In this document: positions 24,177 to 33,999 of the stretch, in pieces | Layout of the letters: each line of letters opens with the position of its first letter | Position numbering within the stretch: the first letter of the stretch is position 1 | Assembly (NCBI GenBank): GCA_040007095.1 | Contig: JBDTVS010000008.1 | Location: 1-64,000, forward strand | Source: JBDTVS01 sp040007095 | Lineage (GTDB): Bacteria > Acidobacteriota > Vicinamibacteria > Vicinamibacterales > CAVVIG01 | Direction: 5' to 3' | Length of the DNA: 64,000 nucleotides | Position numbers and translations under genes: made by a program | The notes under the pieces: model-generated | Told to the model about the DNA's origin: nothing | The model's database searches: none | The model's input: only the letters and a program-made list of their open reading frames with translations

Positions 24177-25913
24177 TCATGGCCTCGCGGGGAGAACGTG
24201 GAACAAGTAATCCGATCCGGATTGGGACGTCAGTGCGAATTCGGGACTGGCCAATGCGGCTTTGACCCTGGCTTCGGCCCCTTCACGGTATCGCTTGGTG
24301 TGCAGCACCAGATAGTCGGCGCCGATCGCCCGTAGAGCATCCGCGCTCGCACGGCTGGGGAACGTTGAAATCAGCGCCAACCGCTTGACATATCCCGGCG
24401 GCTCGGTGCGCGAGTAGCCGTTGACGATTGGATGCCAGTGGACCGTCGCGTAGTACTGGTAATCGGCCTCGATGAACCACTCGGGGCCGCCGATGTACTC
24501 CGGCAGCGAAACGACGGCGCGTGCTGGAATTTGTGCGAGCTGCCGATAGATGACCGGCATGCGCTCCGGCTGGGGGGCGCCGCCCGGGAAGTCGACGAGA
24601 TACCATTCGCCCAGCATGACGGGGACGAGCAGAACCGTGAGCAGGCGGCCGGATCGACCGAAGCGCGCGTGCAGCCAGGCCGCGCCTGTCGCGGCAAGCA
24701 CGGAGAGCCCGAGCGTCAGCAACTGCACGAAGCGCGCGGGAACCCGGAATAGCGACATGCCCGGTACTGCGCCGAGCAGCCCGAACGGCGTCCAATCGAA
24801 CGACCGTTTGGCGACCGCCTCGGCGGACGGCCCAACAGCGAACGCCACGGCCGCCAGGCAGAGAAGCGACATGAAGCCGAGCCACAGTGTCCGGTCGCTT
24901 TGCTCCTGCGGCGTGACGTCGTGCGACGTCAGCCGCCACGTCGGCTGAAACGTCGGCTGCCACGCTGTCCAGAGGCCGAGCGCGCCGAGCGCCAGGGTGA
25001 CGTAGCCAAGGAACAGCGTTTTCTCGCCCCAGATCAACGGTGGCGCCATGCGGCTATGGTGCGAGAGCCATTGTCCCAGCCACGTGTTGAGCGGTGGCAC
25101 CACGAGATCGCGCCACGCCATGGATCCGCCGAGGGCTTCGGCCGGATTCTGTCCATTGAGCGACACCAGGAACATGTAGCGTCGCGCAATCGGCCACACC
25201 AAGACAGCGCCCGCGCCGAGCGCGGAGGCCATCTGCAACGACATCAACCTCCACCGATCCGGCTTGGGCCGCAGCCGGATGGCCAGCCAGATGGTGAACA
25301 CGGCATCGGCCAGCAGCACCATCACGGCCAGGTACCACGACGTCAGCACCTGCAGCAGGACCACGACCCAGAGCTGGAGCAATCGCGTCCAGGACGGCTC
25401 GCGCCACCATCGCTCGAGACCGAGCAGCGATAGCGGAATCCAGCAGGTCCAGAGCAGCTGCAGATGCGCGTGCCCGTGAAGCATGCGGTAGAAACAAAAG
25501 GCGTATGCCAATCCGCCGACCCACGACGCGAAGCGGTCGCGCGTGACACGACAGGCGAGGGCGTATCCCGAGAGCGCACACGCCAGGTAGGAGAGCAGCC
25601 ACATCACGTTGTAAGACAATGCGGCGTTACGCGTGAGCGCATAGACCGGGAGCGCGAACAGACTGATTCCAAGCAGGTGCTCGCTGTAGGCCAACGTGTT
25701 TTGGGAGGGGAAGAAGATGTTGGCATCGAAGACCGGCGCCCGGTCGAGAATCGCGTGGTTCACCCAGGCGACCGCCCAGGCATTCAGTCTGGTGTCGCCG
25801 CCGTAGACGGCGCTATCGAGATGCCGGAAATTCGTGATCGGCGCCAGCATCACGCCGGCAACCACGACGTAGCCGGCCAGCGCACAGGCGAACGCTTGCC
25901 ATCGTGCGATCAT
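24177..25913 (-). CDS. Polytopic membrane protein, GT-C glycosyltransferase-like
   Basis: A 578-residue protein with about ten membrane segments and a C-terminal soluble part of about 170 residues. The first extracytoplasmic loop contains HLDSAVYGGDTRLNAWAVAW, with Asp residues in the position where GT-C enzymes hold their catalytic acid, and FDANIFFPSQNTLAYSEHLL follows. Such proteins transfer sugars from lipid-linked donors on the outer face of the membrane. No named family is certain. Its 3' neighbour upstream (25910-27739) overlaps it by four bases, so they are one operon. Confidence 0.7.
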   Translation of the reverse strand: MIARWQAFACALAGYVVVAGVMLAPITNFRHLDSAVYGGDTRLNAWAVAWVNHAILDRAPVFDANIFFPSQNTLAYSEHLLGISLFALPVYALTRNAALSYNVMWLLSYLACALSGYALACRVTRDRFASWVGGLAYAFCFYRMLHGHAHLQLLWTCWIPLSLLGLERWWREPSWTRLLQLWVVVLLQVLTSWYLAVMVLLADAVFTIWLAIRLRPKPDRWRLMSLQMASALGAGAVLVWPIARRYMFLVSLNGQNPAEALGGSMAWRDLVVPPLNTWLGQWLSHHSRMAPPLIWGEKTLFLGYVTLALGALGLWTAWQPTFQPTWRLTSHDVTPQEQSDRTLWLGFMSLLCLAAVAFAVGPSAEAVAKRSFDWTPFGLLGAVPGMSLFRVPARFVQLLTLGLSVLAATGAAWLHARFGRSGRLLTVLLVPVMLGEWYLVDFPGGAPQPERMPVIYRQLAQIPARAVVSLPEYIGGPEWFIEADYQYYATVHWHPIVNGYSRTEPPGYVKRLALISTFPSRASADALRAIGADYLVLHTKRYREGAEARVKAALASPEFALTSQSGSDYLFHVLPARP

Positions 25914-27739
25914 CGCGCCTCGACGTCGATGCGTTGAACGGCCATGACGAGATGTCTCGGGTCGTCGCTCAGGCCGAGCTCTTTGGGGGACCTGGCCGGC
26001 GGGAAATCCAGGATCAGCTCGTTGGCGCCGATCCGCCAGGTTGACGCCGGGACTCTAAAGCGAAGGGCCTGCCAGCCACCGTCCACCTGCGTGGTTCCGA
26101 GCGAGGTGCCGTTCAGGACGGCGGTCACGGTCAGTGGTCCGCCGGCCTTCGGCGCAAAGGGCTCAGCGGTGACGACCAGATCGGCGGCAGACGCGGAGCT
26201 GCGTGGAAGCAGGGTCACTGCACGCGTCGACACGATCCAGCGATACTTCCGCGCACCGTCGTCCTCGAGTCTTGAAAACCCATGGCGCAGCAGATTGCGG
26301 CCGTCCGCGAGATCGACGGCGATTGATGGCGCCGGCGCGGCCATCATCCGCACCGTGCCGGCCACCAGGCCGATCGCGCAGACGATTGCCGCCGCCCACC
26401 CGCCGATTGCTCGTCGCAACGGTATTGCCGCGACCGTTTCAGCCAGGGCCGCCGACGCGAGGAGCACGACGACATCGAAGTGCACGTAGTAGACCGGCCA
26501 GACCGTGGTCATCGAGAACGCGAACAATCCGAAGCCCATGTAAGGAAGGGCGCTCGCTCCACGACGCAGGGCTCTCCAAGCCAATACGTACACGACGGCA
26601 AGGGCACATGCCTGGGAGAGTTCGACGAACCGCTCGAGCCCGTGCGACAGCAACCAGCCGGTCAATCCGATCGTATAGATGGCGCCGCCGTCGTTGGATC
26701 GCCAGACGATCTGCTTGATGCCCTGCACGTAGTTCGTGACCATGCCACGCCACATCGCGGCGGGATCCCAGAGGAGGAACGGCAGCAGAAGCGCCAGGAC
26801 GGCCGCCGTCAGGATCAGCCCGGCGCTGAGTACGCGAGACCGGTCGCGAAGCCACACGGTCATCATGAACACCGGGACAAGGGCGGTCATCGTGGTCCTG
26901 CCGGCGATCAGCACGCCGAGCACGGCCGCCGCAGCGTGCCAGCGTTCACCGGCCGTCAGGATCGCGAGCAGCGGCAGCAGTGGCCAGTACGCCGGAGTGT
27001 GTCCAACCGTTACGAAGCGCAGCAGATCGGGGTTGAAGACGAACGTGGCGAGGAGCAGCAAGCACGCAGCCGCCGAGATCAGCCGCGCTCTCGCCGCTTC
27101 GAACACTGCGACGACACCACAGCACACGGGCACGACAAGCTGGCCGCTTGCCGTCAGGAGGCGGAGGTCGATGCGCAGCATCTGGGGCAACAGGAATGGC
27201 CCCCAGAGCGGAGGACCGTACGGGAGGTAGACCTGCCAAGGTAACTGGTAACTGGCATATGGGTCACGTCCTCTCAAGAACCGCCGGCCAGCCAGCTCGA
27301 TGACGGTCAGCATGTCGCCGCGATTGGGATCGGGCGGATTCAGCAGGACGGCGTCAACGAAGCGTTGGGTGGCGAGCCCGACGAGCACCATGGCGGCCGC
27401 TCCCGCGACGATTGACGCAAGCAGCCCGTATCGCCGCACCCGGCTGCCCTCTGTATCGACGGCGGCACCGGGCCGGACTGTGTGCGACGTTGCATTTGCG
27501 GCGCCTGCTGCTCGACCGATTGTGGCCTGCGGCGGCGGCCTGTCCCACGACGCCACGAGCGCCGCCACCACCAGCGTGAAGACGATGGACACGGCGGGGA
27601 ATAGCGACGATCCGCTCCACGACGCCTGAAGCCAACTGGGCGAGGCCAGAACGCCGACGCCGATCGCGACCAGCACGACTCGCACGACGATGATCCGCTC
27701 GGACAAGGTCCGCTCGGGCGACGACGCGATCACGCTCAT
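25910..27739 (-). CDS. Polytopic membrane protein, GT87-like
   Basis: A 609-residue membrane protein with about ten helices and a C-terminal extracytoplasmic beta-rich region of roughly 110 residues (VVTAEPFAPKAGGPLTVTAV, FRVPASTWRIGANELILDFP). The first loop has LNPPDPNRGDMLTVIELAGR and GRDPYASYQLPWQVYLPYGP, the pattern of GT87/DUF2029 mannosyltransferase-like proteins. The C-terminal domain looks like a carbohydrate-binding sandwich. It overlaps the next gene by four bases (ATGA). Function as a surface glycan enzyme is inference. Confidence 0.7.
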   Translation of the reverse strand: MSVIASSPERTLSERIIVVRVVLVAIGVGVLASPSWLQASWSGSSLFPAVSIVFTLVVAALVASWDRPPPQATIGRAAGAANATSHTVRPGAAVDTEGSRVRRYGLLASIVAGAAAMVLVGLATQRFVDAVLLNPPDPNRGDMLTVIELAGRRFLRGRDPYASYQLPWQVYLPYGPPLWGPFLLPQMLRIDLRLLTASGQLVVPVCCGVVAVFEAARARLISAAACLLLLATFVFNPDLLRFVTVGHTPAYWPLLPLLAILTAGERWHAAAAVLGVLIAGRTTMTALVPVFMMTVWLRDRSRVLSAGLILTAAVLALLLPFLLWDPAAMWRGMVTNYVQGIKQIVWRSNDGGAIYTIGLTGWLLSHGLERFVELSQACALAVVYVLAWRALRRGASALPYMGFGLFAFSMTTVWPVYYVHFDVVVLLASAALAETVAAIPLRRAIGGWAAAIVCAIGLVAGTVRMMAAPAPSIAVDLADGRNLLRHGFSRLEDDGARKYRWIVSTRAVTLLPRSSASAADLVVTAEPFAPKAGGPLTVTAVLNGTSLGTTQVDGGWQALRFRVPASTWRIGANELILDFPPARSPKELGLSDDPRHLVMAVQRIDVEAR

Positions 27740-28006
27740 ACCGTCGTTTCGACGTTCCCGCGCACGTCATCAATCATCGGGGGATTCCGCGCGTCCCAAC
27801 GCCGCTTCGGGAGCGAGATGCGCGGCCAATGCTGAATCACCGTCGATTCAACGGACCCATCCACCTGTGTGCTCCTCGCGCCTGGAAGAATTCCGGGCGT
27901 CGCGGTCCGGAACACGCGTCAACGAGTCTTGGAGAGATGACGTTCGACGCGCGAAAGAGTGTAGTTCGACCCGCGGGCCGGCTCAAGAGTGTGACTGAAA
28001 TCACGC

Positions 28007-28012
28007 TACAAT
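28007..28012 (+). promoter_or_regulatory. Probable -10 element
   Basis: TACAAT lies nine bases before the ATG at 28022, with GC before it as in the GCTAGAAT-type elements elsewhere in the window. If used, the mRNA would be nearly leaderless. The 282-base gap from 27740 holds nothing else recognisable. Confidence 0.35.
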
Positions 28013-28021
28013 CGCACGCGG

Positions 28022-30133
28022 ATGACGTGGGTGTGGGGGCTCCTCGCGGCCGCGGGCCTGTTGTGGCCCGACCGCCTCAGCGGGCCGTTGGACGGCGTCC
28101 CACTCGATCGGCTCACCGAAACCGTTCTCGTCGGCGCTGTGTTTCCTGCCCTGTGGTGGCTTCATCGCCGCTTCCTGACGACGAGGTTCGCGCGGATCTG
28201 CATTCTGCTGCTGCTCGGCTGGAAGGGAGTCTCGGCGAGCATGTTCGTCCAGGATGGCTGGTGCGTCCGGTTCGAACCAGCGCTGCCATATACGCTCAAC
28301 CAGACCGGTGCGCCGCACGCATGGGACCTGCGCGCCAACTGGCGAGATGCGGACCCCGCGTGTTCGGCGATCATGACCAGGTCGTACCGCGATTTTCATG
28401 AGTTTCCGGTGTGGTTCTTCAATCTTCCGCCCGCCAGCGAGAGCTGGCCGGGGCCGCTCGATCGTCCGCCCGGTGCGACAACACGCATGACGATCGCCGG
28501 ATTCCTGAACGTCGGTCGCGCCGGCGTCCTGCAGTTTGATACGGCCGCCGACATCGCGGCGGTCACCACGATTGACGGCGAGACAAAGGCTGGAGCGATT
28601 CCGATCGCGCCGGGCATCCATCGAATCGGCGTCGATGCCGTCCTGCGGGGAGACCGCTGGCAGTTCCTGTCCTCCTGGAACGGCGGCGACCTGTGGGCAA
28701 CCACCATGGCGACGGTGAAGCGTCCGTCACGGCTCGACGAGCTGATCCGTCCGGCACTGAATTGGGTCTCGACGCTTCTGGCCGCGACGCTGCTCCTCGC
28801 CTGGGCCGCGACGACGATGGCGAGGGTGCGCGACGTCGTCGTCCTCAGCTGGGCCGCGGGCGCCTCGCTGCTGATCTGGGTGTTGGTCTCGAGCGGGCAG
28901 ATGCAGGCGGCGCGATGGGCGGTGCTGCTGTTGGGCGGCGCGGCATTTCTTCCAGTGCCCGCGAGACTGCGGAACTTGTCCGGCGCGTTTCTTCTGGTCG
29001 GCGTTCCCTGGATGACGTTTGTCATCGTCCTCAGCGCGCGGGCGGCCGGACGGTTCGTCCTGTATGACTCGGGCCACGACTACTGGATGTTCCAACGGTT
29101 TGCGTACCGAATCGTCATGCAGGGCTACTGGCTCGAAGGCGGATCGCCCACGTTCTGGTTTCAGCCGCTGTATCGGTGGATCGTGGGGCTGCTCCACATG
29201 GTCTTCGGCGAGTCGAACATCGGCGAATGGTTCTGGGATGGGGCCTGCCTGCTGGCGGGTGCCATGTTCAGCTACCGTGTGGTCCGCCGGCAGGCCGGCT
29301 TCAGATGGGGACTCGTCGGCGGGGCGGTCCCGCTCGCGGTATTCGTGCTCGGCACGGGACAGTATTTGATCGGCCAGGGACTCGGCGAGATCTCGTCTGC
29401 CGGATTCCTGTCGCTGGCCGCGTTGTGCGCCATGCGGAGTGCGCATGGCAGCGTGCTTCCGGCGGCAGCGGCCGGCGTGCTGGCCACGCTGGCCTTCTAC
29501 ACCCGATTGAACAATCTTCCGATGGCGATCGGTGTGATCGCCTTCGCGTGGCGGCCGCGCGCCTCGTTGAAACCCGGCGTCACCATTGCCGCGATTGTCG
29601 CGTGCGGCGTGGCGTTGTTTGCGTGGCGCACGTGGTACTACACAGGCGTGTTCAGCGTGTTCCATGGCACGCAGCGCGATCTGCTGGCGATCTGGCAGCC
29701 GGGGATGACTGCCGCGCAGTTCGTGCAGCGCGCGGCCGCGAGCGTGATGATGGTGCTGACCGTCAACGATCCGCCGCGGTTCGACCCGTACGCGTTGCCC
29801 GTGCTCGTGGGTGCGGCCGCCGCGGCGCTGGGGCTCGCCCGTGTCCCCGGTCCGCGGCGTCTGCCGCTGGCCCCGTGCGTGTACTTTCTCACGGCCATTG
29901 TCGGGGCATTCGTCGCCCGCGGGTCGGCCTATCCGGGACGCTTTTCGATGCACGTGATCCCGATCGCGTCTGCCCTGTGTGTCTGCGCGGTGACCCTTCT
30001 GAGCCGGCCATTCGTCGAGAACCGGGCAGGTGCGGCAGGTCAGGCAGGTGGGCAAGTAGAATCGAGCGGGCTGGGCGGTGGGGTGACGAGGACCCGCGCC
30101 GGAGGTGCTATCGTTCCCGACGGGAGGCCGTGA
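28022..30133 (+). CDS. Polytopic membrane protein, GT-C-like
   Basis: A 703-residue membrane protein. The first 60 residues hold two helices, then an extracytoplasmic beta-rich domain of about 160 residues (residues 75-235), then eleven or so helices. The loop RFVLYDSGHDYWMFQRFAYR carries an acidic pair like that of GT-C catalytic loops, followed by FWFQPLYRWIVGLLHMVFGE. No family name is certain. It reads divergently from the two membrane proteins to its left, and the TGA stop shares a base with the ATG of the PQQ dehydrogenase gene, so the two are co-translated although no functional link is obvious. Confidence 0.65.
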   Translation: MTWVWGLLAAAGLLWPDRLSGPLDGVPLDRLTETVLVGAVFPALWWLHRRFLTTRFARICILLLLGWKGVSASMFVQDGWCVRFEPALPYTLNQTGAPHAWDLRANWRDADPACSAIMTRSYRDFHEFPVWFFNLPPASESWPGPLDRPPGATTRMTIAGFLNVGRAGVLQFDTAADIAAVTTIDGETKAGAIPIAPGIHRIGVDAVLRGDRWQFLSSWNGGDLWATTMATVKRPSRLDELIRPALNWVSTLLAATLLLAWAATTMARVRDVVVLSWAAGASLLIWVLVSSGQMQAARWAVLLLGGAAFLPVPARLRNLSGAFLLVGVPWMTFVIVLSARAAGRFVLYDSGHDYWMFQRFAYRIVMQGYWLEGGSPTFWFQPLYRWIVGLLHMVFGESNIGEWFWDGACLLAGAMFSYRVVRRQAGFRWGLVGGAVPLAVFVLGTGQYLIGQGLGEISSAGFLSLAALCAMRSAHGSVLPAAAAGVLATLAFYTRLNNLPMAIGVIAFAWRPRASLKPGVTIAAIVACGVALFAWRTWYYTGVFSVFHGTQRDLLAIWQPGMTAAQFVQRAAASVMMVLTVNDPPRFDPYALPVLVGAAAAALGLARVPGPRRLPLAPCVYFLTAIVGAFVARGSAYPGRFSMHVIPIASALCVCAVTLLSRPFVENRAGAAGQAGGQVESSGLGGGVTRTRAGGAIVPDGRP

Positions 30134-32610
30134 TGGATCGGCGAGCCAGACTGTTGTTCCTCGTGATCGCGGGCACGGTCGCCCCGATGCTCGCCGCGCA
30201 GCAGCGCGCGACGGACACGGCCGCAAACCCGTTCGCCGGCAGCCCCGCCGCGATTACGGCGGGGGACAGGCTGTTTCAACAGACCTGTGCGGGTTGTCAC
30301 AGCGATCCCAATCGTGCACCGTCGCTCGCGACAGGCCGGTTCGTTCACGGCAGCGAGGACGCCCAGATCGCGCAGACGATTCGCACTGGCGTTCCTGGAT
30401 CGCAGATGCCGCCGTTCTCCGGGCTGACGACGGACCAGGTGTGGCAGCTGGTCTCGTTCATCCGCAGCCTCTCGGGCTCGACGTCAATCGCAGGCAGTGA
30501 CGCGAGCGCGGCCCCTGGGGCGGGAGCCGGCGGCGACCGAGCGCTCGGCGAGACATTGTTCTTCGGACGGGGCCGCTGCGCCTCCTGCCATGAAGTCAAC
30601 GGCCGCGGCGGAATCGTGGGACCGGATCTGTCGTCGGCGGGACTCACCGCGGCTCAGTCGCTGCGGCAGAAGATTCTCGATCCCGGCAATCCCCTAGCGC
30701 CGGCCGACGGTGGGCGCGGGGGCCGCGGCGGCGCCCGGCCGCTGGTCGTTGTCGCGCGAACCAAAGACGGCCGAGAGATTCGCGGCGTGCGCCGCAATGA
30801 AGACACGTTCTCGCTGCAGATGGTGGACGAGTCCGGCCGCCTGCATCTGCTCGAGAAGTCGGCGCTCGTCGGAGTCCGGTACGAAAATCGTTCCCTGATG
30901 CCCGGGGACTATGCGACACGGCTCACGGCCGTCGAATTGCAAGATCTGGTGGCCTATCTTGCAACGCTGAAGGGCCGCGATGGGCGCCGCGAAGCGACCG
31001 CGACTCCCACCACTGGCCCCTCCTATGACCGCCTCGTCAACGCGCGGGCCGAGCCGCAGAACTGGCTGCACTATTGGGGGGATTTTCAGGGAACGCATTA
31101 CTCAGCGCTCAAGGCCATTGATGGGTCGAACGTGCGGGGACTGCAGGCGAAGTGGGCGTTGCAATTGCCGGGCAGCTCGACGCTCGAAGCCACACCGCTC
31201 GTCGTGGACGGCGTCATGTACACGAGTGGACAGCCCGGGACGGTCGTGGCACTCGATGCGCGCACCGGGCGCCAGATCTGGCGATACACACGACCGCAGC
31301 AGGTGCGGAATCCGTTCGAAATCAATCCGTACAATCGCGGCGTCGCCGTCCTCGATCATCGGCTGTTCGTCGGCACCCTGGACGCGGCGCTGGTGGCGCT
31401 CGATGCCAGAACGGGCCTGCCGCTCTGGGAAACGCAGGTGGCCGATACGATGCTCGGCTACAGCATCACCAGCGCCCCGCTCATCGTCAAGGACAAGGTC
31501 ATCGTCGGAGTGACCGGAGGCGAGTTTGGTGCGCGCGGCTTTCTCGACGCCTACGATGCCCGGTCGGGCACGAGACTGTGGCGGTGGTACGCGGTGCCGG
31601 GACCCGGCGAGTTTGGCAACGACACATGGGCGGGGGAGAGTTGGAAGCTTGGCGGCAGTCCCATGTGGCTGACCGGCTCGTTCGACCCGGCACTCAATCT
31701 GCTCTATTGGACCGTCGGTAATCCGGGGCCGCAAATTGATCGATCGGGTCGAGCGGGAGACAATCTCTTCAGCGATTCGGTCGTCGCTCTCAACCCGGAC
31801 ACCGGCCAGCGCGTCTGGCACTACCAGTTCACGCCCAACGACGGCCACGACTGGGACTCGGCTCAGGACGTGATGCTCGTCGATCGCGTCTGGCACGGCC
31901 AGCCTCGCAAGCTGTTGCTCCACGCCGATCGCAACGGCATGTTCTATGTGCTCGATCGGGTCACTGGCCAGTTCCTGTCGGGTACGCCGTTCGTCTATCA
32001 GAATTGGAACAAGGGCTTCGATGCGGGAGGTCGTCCTCTTGTCATTCCCGGTTCGAATTCAAGCGCGGAAGGCAGCTTCTATGTCTATCCCACGGTAGGA
32101 GGCGCCACCAACTTCCAGGCTCCATCCTACAGTCCTCTCACTGGATGGGTGTATCTGGAGTACGCCGAAAGCGGTCAGCGCTACATCAGTGCGCCAACCC
32201 CGTACGAAGCCGGCCGGCAGTATCTCGGCCGAGCTCCGGCGACAGGCGCCGCAAGCGGTCCTGCGAACGGTCCCGCCAACGGTCCCGCCAACGGTCCCGC
32301 CAACGGCGAGCCACCACCTTCCGCCGGTATCAGGGCGATCGACCCTGAAACGGGTAAGACGATGTGGGATTTCAAGATCTTCCAGGGCTCGACGACCAAC
32401 GGTGTGCTGGCGACGGCCGGCGGGGTGGTGTTTGCCGCGACGCGGGAGGGCAATCTGATCGCCGTTGACGCGAGGACCGGCAAGTTCCTGTGGCGTTTCC
32501 AGACGGGTGGAAACATGGCGGCGTCGCCGATGAGTTACGCCGTCGGTGGAAAACAGTACATCGCGGTCTCGGGTGGGACTTCCGTCTACAGCTTCGCGCT
32601 GCCAGAGTAA
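30133..32610 (+). CDS. Cytochrome c (two haems) fused to PQQ-dependent dehydrogenase
   Basis: An 825-residue exported quinoprotein. Signal peptide LLFLVIAGTVAPMLAAQ; cytochrome c domain 1 with CAGCH near residue 54 and Met ligand in SQMPPFSGL; cytochrome c domain 2 with CASCH near residue 153; then from about residue 300 an eight-bladed beta-propeller with W-motifs (WLHYWGDFQGTHYSALKAI, AKWALQLPG, DARTGRQIWRY, GGSPMWLTGSFDP, DARTGKFLWRFQTGG). It should oxidise an alcohol or sugar with PQQ in the periplasm and pass electrons to its haems. The haems sit N-terminal; in type II alcohol dehydrogenases the haem domain is C-terminal. A Gly-Pro-Ala-Asn repeat lies in the last blade. No PQQ synthesis genes are nearby. 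Confidence 0.88.
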   Translation: MDRRARLLFLVIAGTVAPMLAAQQRATDTAANPFAGSPAAITAGDRLFQQTCAGCHSDPNRAPSLATGRFVHGSEDAQIAQTIRTGVPGSQMPPFSGLTTDQVWQLVSFIRSLSGSTSIAGSDASAAPGAGAGGDRALGETLFFGRGRCASCHEVNGRGGIVGPDLSSAGLTAAQSLRQKILDPGNPLAPADGGRGGRGGARPLVVVARTKDGREIRGVRRNEDTFSLQMVDESGRLHLLEKSALVGVRYENRSLMPGDYATRLTAVELQDLVAYLATLKGRDGRREATATPTTGPSYDRLVNARAEPQNWLHYWGDFQGTHYSALKAIDGSNVRGLQAKWALQLPGSSTLEATPLVVDGVMYTSGQPGTVVALDARTGRQIWRYTRPQQVRNPFEINPYNRGVAVLDHRLFVGTLDAALVALDARTGLPLWETQVADTMLGYSITSAPLIVKDKVIVGVTGGEFGARGFLDAYDARSGTRLWRWYAVPGPGEFGNDTWAGESWKLGGSPMWLTGSFDPALNLLYWTVGNPGPQIDRSGRAGDNLFSDSVVALNPDTGQRVWHYQFTPNDGHDWDSAQDVMLVDRVWHGQPRKLLLHADRNGMFYVLDRVTGQFLSGTPFVYQNWNKGFDAGGRPLVIPGSNSSAEGSFYVYPTVGGATNFQAPSYSPLTGWVYLEYAESGQRYISAPTPYEAGRQYLGRAPATGAASGPANGPANGPANGPANGEPPPSAGIRAIDPETGKTMWDFKIFQGSTTNGVLATAGGVVFAATREGNLIAVDARTGKFLWRFQTGGNMAASPMSYAVGGKQYIAVSGGTSVYSFALPE
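32257..32304 (+). repeat. Four tandem 12-bp repeats in the PQQ dehydrogenase gene
   Basis: Units GGTCCTGCGAAC, then GGTCCCGCCAAC three times, encode four Gly-Pro-Ala-Asn units in a loop near residue 710-725. The last three are identical, which suggests recent slippage and a variable repeat count between strains. Confidence 0.85.
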
Positions 32611-32614
32611 GGTC

Positions 32615-33697
32615 ATGGGATGGCTAGGGGAACTGTTGTCTGCACGCGCGGTCCGCTTTCTTGCCGTGCTGCTGTTTACCGTGCCGGCACCGCCGGCGGT
32701 GGCCGCCGGTCGGTATTCGGCTCGTCGCATCGGCGACGTCGTGCGCCTCGAAGACGCCGAGAGGCAAACGGTCGTGTCGATCGTTCCCTCGGTGGGCAAC
32801 CTCACATTTGAAATGGTGGTGAAGGGCCAGAATGTGCTGCGCTGGCCGTACGAGTCAATCGAGGCGTTCAAAGCCCGACCGGGTCTGAGCGGCATTCCAT
32901 TCCTGGGACCGTGGGCCAATCGCCTCGACGAGCAGGCCTTTTACGCGAATGGCAAACGGTACGCCTTCGATATGGAGTTGGGTAACATCCGGGGCGCGAT
33001 TCCCATCCACGGTTTCCTGACCACGACGGATCAGTGGCGGGTGGTTGAAGCCAGGGCGGACGGTAAGGCGGCGTGGGTCACGAGCCGGCTCGATTTCTTC
33101 CGCCAGCCGCAATGGATGAAGCAATTTCCGTTCGCTCATACGATTCAGATCACTCACCGGCTCGAAGCCGGTGTACTGCAGGTCATTACCCGGATCGAGA
33201 ACATGAGCGGCGAACCGATGCCGCTGGCGATCGGATTTCATCCATATTTTCAGTTGACCGACTCCGCGCGTGACGAGTGGCGTCTATCGGTTGGCGCTCG
33301 TACTGAGTGGGTGCTCGCGTCAAACAAGATTCCGACGGGCGAGACGCGCGCGATCGAGCGGCTGTTCCCGGACCCCGCCGACATTCGATTGATCGACTAC
33401 GACCTCGATCACGTCTTCAGCAATCTCGTGCGCGACGGCGCCGGCCGGGCGACCATGTCGGTGAAGGGCAAGCAGCAGCGGCTCGACGTGTCGGTGGGTC
33501 CGAACTATCGGGCCATGGTGATCTACGCGCCCAAAGCCGCCGGGCCGACCGGCAACGCCTTCGTCTGTTTCGAGCCGATGGCAGGGATCACCGATGCGCT
33601 CAACCTCGCGCAGAAAGGCCTCTACACAGAGCTTCAGCACATTCCTCCTGGCCAGACCTGGCAGGAGAGCTTCTGGATTCGGCCGAGCGGATTCTGA
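32615..33697 (+). CDS. Exported aldose 1-epimerase family protein
   Basis: A 360-residue galactose mutarotase-like protein with a signal sequence (AVRFLAVLLFTVPAPPAVAA). The fold is shown by FLGPWANRLDEQAFYANG, IPIHGFLTTTDQWRV with the His of the active site, ITRIENMSGEPMPLAIGFHPYF (second conserved His), VFSNLVRDGAGRATM, and FVCFEPMAGITDALN with the catalytic Glu. ATG 32615 follows the dehydrogenase stop by four bases, so the two are likely co-expressed: a mutarotase next to a periplasmic sugar dehydrogenase would supply the correct anomer. That link is inference. Confidence 0.85.
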   Translation: MGWLGELLSARAVRFLAVLLFTVPAPPAVAAGRYSARRIGDVVRLEDAERQTVVSIVPSVGNLTFEMVVKGQNVLRWPYESIEAFKARPGLSGIPFLGPWANRLDEQAFYANGKRYAFDMELGNIRGAIPIHGFLTTTDQWRVVEARADGKAAWVTSRLDFFRQPQWMKQFPFAHTIQITHRLEAGVLQVITRIENMSGEPMPLAIGFHPYFQLTDSARDEWRLSVGARTEWVLASNKIPTGETRAIERLFPDPADIRLIDYDLDHVFSNLVRDGAGRATMSVKGKQQRLDVSVGPNYRAMVIYAPKAAGPTGNAFVCFEPMAGITDALNLAQKGLYTELQHIPPGQTWQESFWIRPSGF

Positions 33698-33725
33698 CAA
33701 CTGGCTCGACTCGTCGGCGCCACGG

Positions 33726-33780
33726 CCGTACAGTCTCAATTCGTCTGTCACCACCGCGCACACCGGTGCACCGAGCCAAA
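33726..33780 (+). repeat. Interspersed intergenic repeat, copy 1
   Basis: The segment around CCGTACAGTCTCAATT ending CACCGAGCCAAA matches 36105-36160 at about 84 percent by eye (one single-base gap). This copy lies just past the epimerase stop; the other lies just upstream of the epoxide-hydrolase-like gene. Confidence 0.6.
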
Positions 33781-33999
33781 AACTTTGGGACTGTCCCGGT
33801 GATCTCGGTGAACTGCCCAGAAAATGTCGGTGCAAACGTCCCGGTCCGGCTGAAGCCGGACACGACGCAGTTCGCATGCGCTCACGTTTTCCTGCGACGG
33901 CGTGCGCCCCGGCCTATGACGATTCGGTGGTTGACGCTGAAACTGGGACGCCACTCTCGCGGTTGAGGGTTTGACCCATCGCACGGTTCCGACGTATAA

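Noticed and set aside
29176..30132. Upstream extension of the PQQ dehydrogenase frame
   Set aside because: It overlaps the well-supported membrane protein gene and lacks homology; the signal peptide and TGATG junction fix the start at 30133.
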